From the NCBI GenBank assembly GCA_035297385.1, contig DATGZD010000135.1:1-36086 (forward strand): DNA of 36,086 nucleotides, read 5' to 3'. Position 1 is the first letter of the stretch. Every line of letters begins with the position of its first letter. Origin of the DNA: UBA11855 sp035297385. GTDB taxonomy: Archaea; Thermoproteota; Bathyarchaeia; Bathyarchaeales; Bathycorpusculaceae. This document shows positions 16,182-23,198 of this stretch, piece by piece. The position numbers were made by a program, and so were the translations under genes. Under the pieces are notes generated by a model that was not told the origin of the DNA, searched no databases, and saw nothing but the letters and a program-made list of their open reading frames with translations.

Positions 16182-16934
16182 TCAGCTCTTAATTGCAAGG
16201 TTGTACAGAAGAAATTGACCATCTAATGTTGGATTTCCAGAGTAGTATTTACTGAAGTAACCGAAAATTGTAATCCGTTTATTAATGAAAGGTTTTAGCG
16301 TTTTTGTCCATTCGTCTATTTCGTTTGTTTTTTCAATTTCGATTTTGCCCAAAGTTCCGTTAACTTTTTTCCTATCTCCTTCCCATCTTATGTAAATGAA
16401 GTTAGATGAGAGTTCAGTTGTTGTTGGCATTGAAACAGAATCTGTCCATGCCAAAGCAACATTGTTACTCCGCAAAAGTGAAAAGAGACTTTCTCCAAGT
16501 AGGTTTTTGTTCCTAACTTCTACAACATAGTGATGTTTCTTGGGTAAGTTTTTCAAGAATTTTTCCAACAGTGGAATATGTTCAATTCCAAATGAAGGTG
16601 AAAATTGAAGCAAGAGTGGACCAAGCTTATCCTCCAAAAGTTCCACGCGTTTAAGAAACACTGCCGTTTCTTCTTCGCAATCTTCCAGCATTTTAATGTG
16701 AGTTATTGTTCTTGGAAACTTGAGTGAAAAAAGAAAAACCTTTGATGTTTGTTTCTTCCAGTTTATCACAGTCTCTTTTCTTGGTATCCTGTAAAAGGTG
16801 TAATCAACTTCAACGGTGTCAAATTTTGATGAATAGTAGGCTAGAAATTCATTTGAAGATAAATTTTCAGGATAGAAACTTCCTTTCCAGAAGTCATAGC
16901 TCCAGCCCATGGTGCCAATGTGAATGTTATGCAT
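16182..16934 (-). CDS. DUF72 (YecE-like) TIM-barrel protein, last gene of NHEJ operon
   Basis: A 250-residue soluble protein of the DUF72 family. Family marks are the N-terminal HIGTMGWSYDFWKGSFYP, FDTVEVDYTFYRIP, FLFSLKFPRTITH, a middle LGPLLLQFSPSF, YVVEVRNKNLL, and FIYIRWEGDR. The family adopts a TIM-barrel fold, with no firm biochemical function that I know of. The ATG overlaps the last 8 bases of the ligase gene, with AAAGGA 7 bases before, so it is translated together with the ligase. This tight coupling to Pol, Ku and ligase makes a role in end joining or DNA end processing the best guess, but nothing in the protein proves it. Confidence 0.85.
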   Translation of the reverse strand: MHNIHIGTMGWSYDFWKGSFYPENLSSNEFLAYYSSKFDTVEVDYTFYRIPRKETVINWKKQTSKVFLFSLKFPRTITHIKMLEDCEEETAVFLKRVELLEDKLGPLLLQFSPSFGIEHIPLLEKFLKNLPKKHHYVVEVRNKNLLGESLFSLLRSNNVALAWTDSVSMPTTTELSSNFIYIRWEGDRKKVNGTLGKIEIEKTNEIDEWTKTLKPFINKRITIFGYFSKYYSGNPTLDGQFLLYNLAIKS

Positions 16935-18324
16935 CTTCTTTTCCTTTAAGGAATAGCCAGTTCTTCTTGTCTGCGCGTTTCAATCTTACCAAAACATAGC
17001 GACCTTTCAAACGGTTTCCATGAAGCATAAACTCGATCTTATCTTCTTCCCAAACTTTAACATTAAAAGTTCCTTTATCCCAGATTATTACTTTTCCAGC
17101 GCCGTATTGTCCTTCAGGAATTGTGCCTTCAAAATTTGCGTAATCAATCGGATGATCTTCTGTCTGTACAGCTAGCCTTTTTTCACTTGTTGATTCTGGA
17201 ATACCTTTAGGCACAGCCCAACTTACAAGAACCCCAGCATTTTCCAGCCTAAAATCATAATGAAGATTTCGAGCATGGTGCTCTTGAACCACAAATATTC
17301 TTTCTTTGTTCTCTTTTACTTCAGCTTTTGGTTCTTTAGTTATTGCAAAATTACGTTTTGATTCGTACTCACTCAATTGTTTTGAAGCAAGTTGATCTAT
17401 TGTACATTTTGAAGGAGACTTATCTTCCCTTAATGCGTGAAAACGTGGCATGCGTAATTTCCTGTCTTTTGTTACTAAATCATAATTAATCTCGCAGACT
17501 AATTTAGGTTTAAGCCAAGTTATGTTATCAGAGATTCCAGGATTAAACGGAGCCTTACCAATCACTATGTCCTTAAACTCAGACATTAAAGTCTGCAATA
17601 TTTCCTCAGAGAATCCAGTACCAACTTTACCAACGAAAACAGGAGTTTTTCCGTCGTATAAACCTAAGATTAAGGCTCCAAAAGTTTTAGCCCGAACGCC
17701 AGTTCCTCTTGTGTAGCCAAAGATAACGCAATCACATGATTTAGATTTCTTAATCTTCAGCCAGTCAGGACTTCGTAAACCTGGGTGATACTTGCTGTCC
17801 TTTCTTTTAGCGATTACGCCTTCGAGATCATTCTCTATTGCAGCTTGATAATATATTTCGCCTTTTTCTTCCATAAAATCTGAAAGAGTAATGTATTCAC
17901 CCTCTTCAACCGAATCCTGCAAGATTCTTTTACGTTCTATTAATGGGAGATTGATGAGTGGTCGTCCATTTTTTTCCAGAATATCAAAAACAATGTATTC
18001 TGCAGCTGCCATGGATCGTTCTTTTTCAATGTCTTCTGTTTTTACAGCTTTTCCTCTTTCTTGTACAGCTTGAAAACTACTCTTTCCATCTTTAATGATG
18101 ACTATTTCACCGTCAAGAACAACATTATTCGTTAATTCTTTCAATTCTTTGATCTCTGGAAAATTACGAACTAGATCGATATCATTACGACTGATTAATT
18201 TGACTTCGCCGTTAACGTAGGCTATTGCGCGAAATCCATCCCATTTTATCTCAAAGATCCAGTCTTTACTAGAAAAAGGTTTATCGACTTCTTTTGCTAG
18301 CATCGGTTGATAAGAATGCTTCAT
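16927..18324 (-). CDS. ligD: ATP-dependent DNA ligase fused to C-terminal LigD 3'-phosphoesterase domain
   Basis: A 465-residue two-domain repair enzyme. Residues 1-190 are the adenylating domain: catalytic Lys27 in EIKWDGFR, LDGE at 70-73, EGVIAK at 168-173, WLKIK at 188-192. An OB-fold follows to about 310, a charged linker to about 342, and then the LigD-type 3'-phosphoesterase domain (343-465). All its metal and phosphate ligands are visible when aligned by motif: His349, His355, Asp357 and Arg359 (in HHARNLHYDFRLE), His391 and Tyr395 (in EDHPIDY). The ligase seals nicks and double-strand breaks; the phosphoesterase trims 3' ribonucleotides and phosphates. The domain order Lig-PE differs from the PE-Lig-Pol and Pol-PE-Lig orders of well-studied bacterial LigD. 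The ATG overlaps the Ku stop (ATGA). The symbol denotes the family, since the polymerase is a separate gene. Confidence 0.93.
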   Translation of the reverse strand: MKHSYQPMLAKEVDKPFSSKDWIFEIKWDGFRAIAYVNGEVKLISRNDIDLVRNFPEIKELKELTNNVVLDGEIVIIKDGKSSFQAVQERGKAVKTEDIEKERSMAAAEYIVFDILEKNGRPLINLPLIERKRILQDSVEEGEYITLSDFMEEKGEIYYQAAIENDLEGVIAKRKDSKYHPGLRSPDWLKIKKSKSCDCVIFGYTRGTGVRAKTFGALILGLYDGKTPVFVGKVGTGFSEEILQTLMSEFKDIVIGKAPFNPGISDNITWLKPKLVCEINYDLVTKDRKLRMPRFHALREDKSPSKCTIDQLASKQLSEYESKRNFAITKEPKAEVKENKERIFVVQEHHARNLHYDFRLENAGVLVSWAVPKGIPESTSEKRLAVQTEDHPIDYANFEGTIPEGQYGAGKVIIWDKGTFNVKVWEEDKIEFMLHGNRLKGRYVLVRLKRADKKNWLFLKGKEDA

Positions 18325-19184
18325 TTGTTCTCAAGCTGTTTAAGTGTCTCTCTTAAAGCTGTCATAAGCTCTTTTGCTTCTTCTTTTACAGGTTTTTCAA
18401 CTATTATTTTTTCACCCTTCTTCTTTTTCTGAATTAATTCTTTAATTTTTTCTCTATACGTATCCTTATAATCGGTGATGTCAAATTCGCCACTTAGTTC
18501 ATTAACAATCTTTATTGCTATTTCAAGTTCAGTCTTGTCTGGGGTTTCTAAATTCTTAAGGTCTTCCATAACCCGCGGATCTACAACGTCGTAAGAATAT
18601 CTCATTGTTGTTAATACTAAAGCATCTTTGTAGGCATGAACGATAGCTGGGTATTCTTTGGTGCGTAAAGTTATTCGTCCTGTACAAGCTTTGTTCTTTC
18701 TTTGAAGTGCAATAAGTAGAAGGTTGTAAGCATCGTTGCTTTTGTCTGGTGTAAGAATATAGCTTGTGCTGAAATAGATTGGGTCAATGGAGAAATAATC
18801 TACAAATTTGTCTACATGTATTCGTCTGTCTGACTCAGGCTTTGCTGCTTCCAATTCCTTCTTATCAAAAATTAAGTATTCGTTCTTTGACACTTCATAA
18901 CCTTTGACTACTTCATCCCAAGGAACAATTTTGCCATCTTTGGTGCAGACACGCTCATATTTTAATGGTTGACCATCGGTTTTGTGTAGGAAATGGAACG
19001 ATACACCTCTGTCATAAATCATTGGATACAATTTTACTGGTACGCTGATTAATCCTATTGATAGCGTTCCTGACCATATCGGTCTTCTTGGAACAGGTGT
19101 AGCTAATTCATTGCTGGGTTTCTCAACAATTATACTTTTTGATCCTGTCTCTACGATGGTTTGAGTTTTAGATTTTCTTGACAA
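18321..19184 (-). CDS. ku: Ku protein (bacterial/archaeal NHEJ type)
   Basis: A 287-residue Ku homologue that as a homodimer rings DNA ends and recruits the ligase. The core begins at RRPIWSGTLSIGLISVPVKLYP (about residue 34) and continues with FHFLHKTDGQPLKYERVC, YEVSKNEYLIFDKKELEAAKP, DYFSIDPIYFSTSYIL and ITLRTKEYPAIVHAY, all standard for the family. A lysine-rich C-terminal helix (ELIQKKKKGEK, ELMTALRETLKQLENK) may contact DNA or the ligase. A 33-residue N-terminal extension is unusual. The start is TTG at 19184, two bases after the polymerase stop codon; initiation probably depends on coupling. The end overlaps the ligase start. Confidence 0.93.
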   Translation of the reverse strand: MSRKSKTQTIVETGSKSIIVEKPSNELATPVPRRPIWSGTLSIGLISVPVKLYPMIYDRGVSFHFLHKTDGQPLKYERVCTKDGKIVPWDEVVKGYEVSKNEYLIFDKKELEAAKPESDRRIHVDKFVDYFSIDPIYFSTSYILTPDKSNDAYNLLLIALQRKNKACTGRITLRTKEYPAIVHAYKDALVLTTMRYSYDVVDPRVMEDLKNLETPDKTELEIAIKIVNELSGEFDITDYKDTYREKIKELIQKKKKGEKIIVEKPVKEEAKELMTALRETLKQLENK

Positions 19185-19186
19185 GT

Positions 19187-20050
19187 TTATTTAACCACCA
19201 GTTTCTGTCTATTTGTGAAGATTTCTTTCCAAGGATCTTCTTTGTGTTTTGTTACTGTTAAGAGATTGAATGCTTCGGGTTTTAAGCCTTTTTTAACTTC
19301 TGTCCAAGCTAATGGTGTTGATACGGTAGCGTCCGGTGTTGCTCTTAATCCATAAGGAATTACCATGGTTTTACCATGAGCATTTTGAGTGTAATCTAAG
19401 AACACTTTACCTTTCTCTTTTGTTTGAGGAAACTCCGACACCACAATGTCCATTTGTTTTGCTAAATGTTGTCCAATGATATGAGCAAATTCTCGTGTAA
19501 CACTAAATTTGTATTCTCTTTGAATAGGCACAACAATATGCAATCCCTTTTTGCCAGATGTTTTAACGTAAGAATTCAGAGAAAGCTGGTCTAATCTATC
19601 TTTTAGAAAAAGTGCAACGTCAATAGCATTTTGAAAGGTTGCTGGTGGTTCAGGGTCAATATCAAATAGAACAAAATCAGGTTTATCTCTTTCATCTATT
19701 CGTGATAAAGGCATGTGAATTTCAAGAGCAGCCATATTTCCAAGCCAAATTAAAGTATCAACATCATCAATGACAAGGTAATTCACGTCACGCCGTGAAG
19801 ATTTTGAGTAAATCTCAACAGTTTTTACCCATTCAGGCGTTCCTTGAGGAGCATCTTTACCAAAAAATCCTTTCTCTTCAACACCATCAGGAAACCTAGT
19901 TGTTACTATGGCACGTTCAGCAACTAAATCAAGAATTCTTGGAGCGATCTTAATGTAATATTCAATAATCTGCTTCTTTGTAATCTTGGGTTTTGGATAC
20001 AAAATTTTATCAAGATTTGAAAACTTTACTTTAGTTAACTGTTCAGACAA
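19187..20050 (-). CDS. LigD-type polymerase (archaeo-eukaryotic primase family), stand-alone
   Basis: A 287-residue polymerase domain of the LigD PolDom/AEP family that fills gaps and adds ribonucleotides at breaks. The catalytic acids are present: Asp130 and Asp132 in FDIDPEP, Asp219 in LDYTQN; the triphosphate-binding KTSGKKGLHI (His171) follows. It opens with the typical KVKFSNLDKILYPKPKITK. I start it at TTG 20050 because GGTGA is correctly spaced before it and a TATA-like TTTAAAT lies at 20092-20099, which also contains the alternative ATG (20095); that ATG would add 15 hydrophobic residues unlike the family. It is the first gene of the operon pol-ku-lig/PE-DUF72. In LigD this domain is usually fused to the ligase; here it is separate, as in some archaea. 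Confidence 0.9.
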   Translation of the reverse strand: MSEQLTKVKFSNLDKILYPKPKITKKQIIEYYIKIAPRILDLVAERAIVTTRFPDGVEEKGFFGKDAPQGTPEWVKTVEIYSKSSRRDVNYLVIDDVDTLIWLGNMAALEIHMPLSRIDERDKPDFVLFDIDPEPPATFQNAIDVALFLKDRLDQLSLNSYVKTSGKKGLHIVVPIQREYKFSVTREFAHIIGQHLAKQMDIVVSEFPQTKEKGKVFLDYTQNAHGKTMVIPYGLRATPDATVSTPLAWTEVKKGLKPEAFNLLTVTKHKEDPWKEIFTNRQKLVVK

Positions 20051-20091
20051 ACAACTCACCAAAAACAACTGAATAACAACAGAATTCACCA

Positions 20092-20123
20092 ACATTTAAA
20101 CTCTACTTACGAAATTTCGTAAG
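20092..20123 (-). promoter_or_regulatory. NHEJ operon promoter with 18-bp palindrome
   Basis: CTTACGAAATTTCGTAAG (20106-20123) is a perfect 18-bp palindrome. On the minus strand it ends 6 bases before TTTAAAT (20093-20099), the TATA candidate, whose spacing predicts a transcript start near 20070 and a short leader with GGTGA before TTG 20050. It therefore overlaps or abuts the BRE position, where a bound dimer would block or help TFB. The rest of the gap up to 20304 holds no gene; a loosely related CTTACTTATGAAAG lies near 20169. Confidence 0.55.
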
Positions 20124-20304
20124 AGTAGACGAGTCTTTCTTGCAGATTATTGAAACAACAACAATCTTACTTATGAAAGAATAATATTGTAGACAAGATC
20201 CAATACAACGAAAGTGATGCTAAGTAAGCAATAAATCAATAAAAAAGAAAATGCAGTTCAGCAGACTGGTTCTATTCTTCCGCCAAGACCCAATTTTCGT
20301 AAAG

Positions 20305-20386
20305 TATAAAAGCGTTCTAAAAAACAAAACTTGCTTAACCTAAGCTTGCTCTTAAGCTTAGATAAACATTAAAGGAGAATAAGAAA
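20305..20386 (+). promoter_or_regulatory. Promoter and leader of surface-protein gene at 20387
   Basis: TATAAAAG at 20305-20312 predicts a start near 20335. The leader begins with a strong hairpin, CTAAGCTT (20340-20347)/AAGCTTAG (20354-20361) with a 6-nt loop, and ends with AAACATTAAAGGAGAATAAG. AAGGAG lies 9 bases before ATG 20387. The same leader ending occurs before the gene at 23199. Confidence 0.55.
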
Positions 20387-22996
20387 ATGAAGAATTCAAA
20401 CAAAATGGCAAAAATTACTGCAATTACTGTAACAGTCATAATGATTGCTTCTACGATACTATTGGCATTACCAGCACAAGCTCAATCAACCCTCCCAGCG
20501 GGAGTTACTCCCACGAATTTACAAGACGGAGGTTCAACTTTACTACCTTCAGGTGTCACTCCCGATTTACAACTTGATAGTACAGTATACCTTAGTTTCA
20601 GTCCTAATCCAATAGGGCTGGGACAGCCCTTACTAGTAAACTTGTGGATGCAACCACCAGTCCATGTGAGTAGACAACTCAAAGGCTTCAGCGTAACATT
20701 CACAAAACCTGACGGAACCAAAGATATCATAAGCCCAATCGATTCCTACAAGGGAGACGCAACAGCATGGTTCACATATCCAGTTGATCAAGTTGGAACA
20801 TGGAAAATCAAACTAGACTTCCCGGGCGCATTCTTCCCGGCAGGAAACTACACTGTACCTGAAGGCACCTTCATGGGTACGCAAACCGTCAGCTTTACAC
20901 AATCTTGTTACTATAAGCCCGCTTCTACTGAAGAGCAATTACTTACAGTTCAGCAGGATATGGTTATGTCTTGGCCTCCAGCAGCGTTACCAACAGATTA
21001 TTGGACAAGACCAATATCACCTGAAAATAGAGAATGGTGGCCAATAGCAGGGAATTACCCATCTACAGGTATACTAGGAGGCGGTGACACAAACACAAAC
21101 CTATACATGAGTAACTATAACTTTGTACCTTACGTTCAAACACGTAACACTGCACATATAGCTTGGAAACGACAGGGCTCTGATTCAGGACTAATTGGCG
21201 GAATGGAAGGACAGAAATCTCTATCAGGTGGCGGCGGCAATCCAAGTGTAATCTATCAAGGAAGATGTTATCAAACAGTCACGAGAATAATGAATGGTTC
21301 ACCAACATCTGTATGGGAATGCTATGATCTACGCACAGGACAGGTTTATTGGGACCAACCAGTACCCTTAGCCGTTACTCAAACACAATTCGGCCCGACC
21401 GTACAGCCACCTGCAGCAGCACCTAACATAGTTCTCTATGAAGAGATTTGGACAGGCACATCAGCAGCGGGTACAGCAGCAAACATTGGCGGATTATCTG
21501 TTTCGCTCCTGTATGTTGGCAATGGAAGGTGGATAAAGTTCGATCCCATTACTGGAGCTGTTACCCAAAACGTTTCGATTTCACCATTGACAACCGGCAC
21601 ATGTTACAAGAACAACTTCTTTCTAACTGTACAAAACCTTGGCAACAATGTACCAGCTAATCAACGATACCGCCTAATCAACTGGACCGTAACTGGACCA
21701 GTCGGAGCAGGTTCAGCAGGCTACAGAGTCAACTACTCAATGACAGTAATGAATAACATAACTTGGCCATGGAGTAGTCTACCATCTACAACAGATTACG
21801 AAGCAGGTATTTCTGCACAAATTTCTGGCACAACATCACCAATAACTGGAGTAACCAATGGAACAGCAATTAGCGCTGCTAGTCTCACAACTGGACAAGT
21901 TCTATGGACAACAACATCCACAGGCCTTCAATACAGTGGCGCCTGCGCAGCAGCAGACCATGGAAAAGTAGCAGTACTGATGGAAAAAGGAGTTTACGAA
22001 GCCTACGATCTAACAACTGGCAGCCTTGCATGGAAAAGTGAAGCAATGGCTTATCCATGGGGAGGATCAAGCTTTGGAGCCTACGCTGTTCAATCAGCTT
22101 ATGGATTACTCTACAGAGAATCCTATGATGGAGTCTACGCATTTGACTGGAAAGATGGAAGAATAGTCTGGCACTTTAAAGCACCCACTCCATATGCATT
22201 CGAAACACCGTACGCAACTGAAAACGAAACAGGATACTCATTTAACTCAGGCGGTATCGTTGCTGATGGAAAACTGTTTACATTTAATACAGAACACACA
22301 CCGAGTCAACCAATCACAAGAGGATGGAGATTATTCTGTATTAACGCCACATCAGGCAAAGGCATATGGAATATAACTGGTTCTGCAAGTCCTGGCGGTG
22401 TCGCAGATGGCTATCTAACTGCATCAAACTCTTATGATGGATACATGTATGTTTTTGGCAAAGGTAAGAGCAAGACTACACTTGAAGCACCCTTAACCGC
22501 AATACCAAAAGGACAAGGAGTCTTAATTCAAGGAACTGTACTTGATCAATCACCCGCTCAACCTGATACACCATGTATATCAAAGGAGTCAATGACAATC
22601 TACATGGAATACTTACATATGCAAAAACCAATTCCAAATGGTTATGTTGTGACAGGTGTTCCAGTAACCTTAATGGCTGTTGATGCAAATGGTTCCGTAA
22701 CTCAGATTGGTACAGTAGCTACTGATGTAAGTGGCAGTTTCAAAACATCATGGACGCCACCAGCAGAAGGCTTGTACACTATTACAGCAAGTTTTACAGG
22801 TGATGATTCATATGGTAGTTCATGGGCAGAAACAGGATTATCTGTTGGACTAGCAGTAGAGCAGTCAAACAATAATTCAAATGTACAGCAAACAATACCA
22901 GATTATACGATGACAATCATCTATGCAGCTATTGCAATCATTGTTGCAGTTGCCATAGTTGGAGCTTTAATAGTTCTAGCATTAAGAAAACGTTAG
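20387..22996 (+). CDS. Large PQQ-propeller/Ig-like cell-surface protein (paralogue B)
   Basis: An 869-residue exported protein: signal peptide to about residue 33 (PAQAQ), then a short duplicated phrase (LPAGVTP, LPSGVTP), N-terminal beta domain (about 65-185; SFSPNPIGLGQ, FTKPDGTKD, QVGTWKIKLDF), signature LPTDYWTRP at 201-209, PQQ-like propeller (about 215-710; YDLRTGQVYW, AFDWKDGRIVWHF, INATSGKGIWNI), membrane-proximal Ig-like domain (about 715-830) and tail IPDYTMTII + helix + RKR. The Met-rich loop reads MTIYMEYLHMQKP, and this copy keeps the Ig-domain Cys (DTPCISK). It has an asparagine-rich linker (NNNSN) before the tail and many sequons. It is the first of three head-to-tail copies and lies divergent from the NHEJ operon. 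Probable role: surface layer or ligand binding. Confidence 0.85.
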   Translation: MKNSNKMAKITAITVTVIMIASTILLALPAQAQSTLPAGVTPTNLQDGGSTLLPSGVTPDLQLDSTVYLSFSPNPIGLGQPLLVNLWMQPPVHVSRQLKGFSVTFTKPDGTKDIISPIDSYKGDATAWFTYPVDQVGTWKIKLDFPGAFFPAGNYTVPEGTFMGTQTVSFTQSCYYKPASTEEQLLTVQQDMVMSWPPAALPTDYWTRPISPENREWWPIAGNYPSTGILGGGDTNTNLYMSNYNFVPYVQTRNTAHIAWKRQGSDSGLIGGMEGQKSLSGGGGNPSVIYQGRCYQTVTRIMNGSPTSVWECYDLRTGQVYWDQPVPLAVTQTQFGPTVQPPAAAPNIVLYEEIWTGTSAAGTAANIGGLSVSLLYVGNGRWIKFDPITGAVTQNVSISPLTTGTCYKNNFFLTVQNLGNNVPANQRYRLINWTVTGPVGAGSAGYRVNYSMTVMNNITWPWSSLPSTTDYEAGISAQISGTTSPITGVTNGTAISAASLTTGQVLWTTTSTGLQYSGACAAADHGKVAVLMEKGVYEAYDLTTGSLAWKSEAMAYPWGGSSFGAYAVQSAYGLLYRESYDGVYAFDWKDGRIVWHFKAPTPYAFETPYATENETGYSFNSGGIVADGKLFTFNTEHTPSQPITRGWRLFCINATSGKGIWNITGSASPGGVADGYLTASNSYDGYMYVFGKGKSKTTLEAPLTAIPKGQGVLIQGTVLDQSPAQPDTPCISKESMTIYMEYLHMQKPIPNGYVVTGVPVTLMAVDANGSVTQIGTVATDVSGSFKTSWTPPAEGLYTITASFTGDDSYGSSWAETGLSVGLAVEQSNNNSNVQQTIPDYTMTIIYAAIAIIVAVAIVGALIVLALRKR

Positions 22997-23018
22997 TTAC
23001 TCAATCAAAGAGAATTAT

Positions 23019-23036
23019 CTTTCCCCCTTTTCTTTA
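23019..23036 (+). terminator. Pyrimidine-tract terminator of paralogue B
   Basis: CTTTCCCCCTTTTCTTTA lies about 22 bases past the stop. The TTCCC-TTTTCTTT pattern recurs after the next paralogues. Confidence 0.5.
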
Positions 23037-23117
23037 TAGTATATATAAACCAAAAACTCGTTTCAAATAATCTGCAACAAAACGTCTAATTTACCTTAAG
23101 ACCACATTGTACGAAAG

Positions 23118-23198
23118 TTTTAAAAACAATTCAAGCGATTAACAGTTCCGCTTAGCTCATTCGAGCTTTGCATATAAACATTAAGGGAGAATAGAAAA
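23118..23198 (+). promoter_or_regulatory. Promoter and leader of surface-protein gene at 23199
   Basis: TTTTAAAAAC (23118-23127) is the TATA candidate, predicting a start near 23150. A small stem AGCTC (23154-23158)/GAGCT (23163-23167) opens the leader, which ends AAACATTAAGGGAGAATAG, nearly identical to the leader end of the gene at 20387. Confidence 0.5.

Noticed and set aside
16004..16222. 72-codon minus-strand hydrophobic frame after DUF72
   Set aside because: Overlaps the DUF72 end in another frame, with no ribosome site; composition follows AT-rich DNA.
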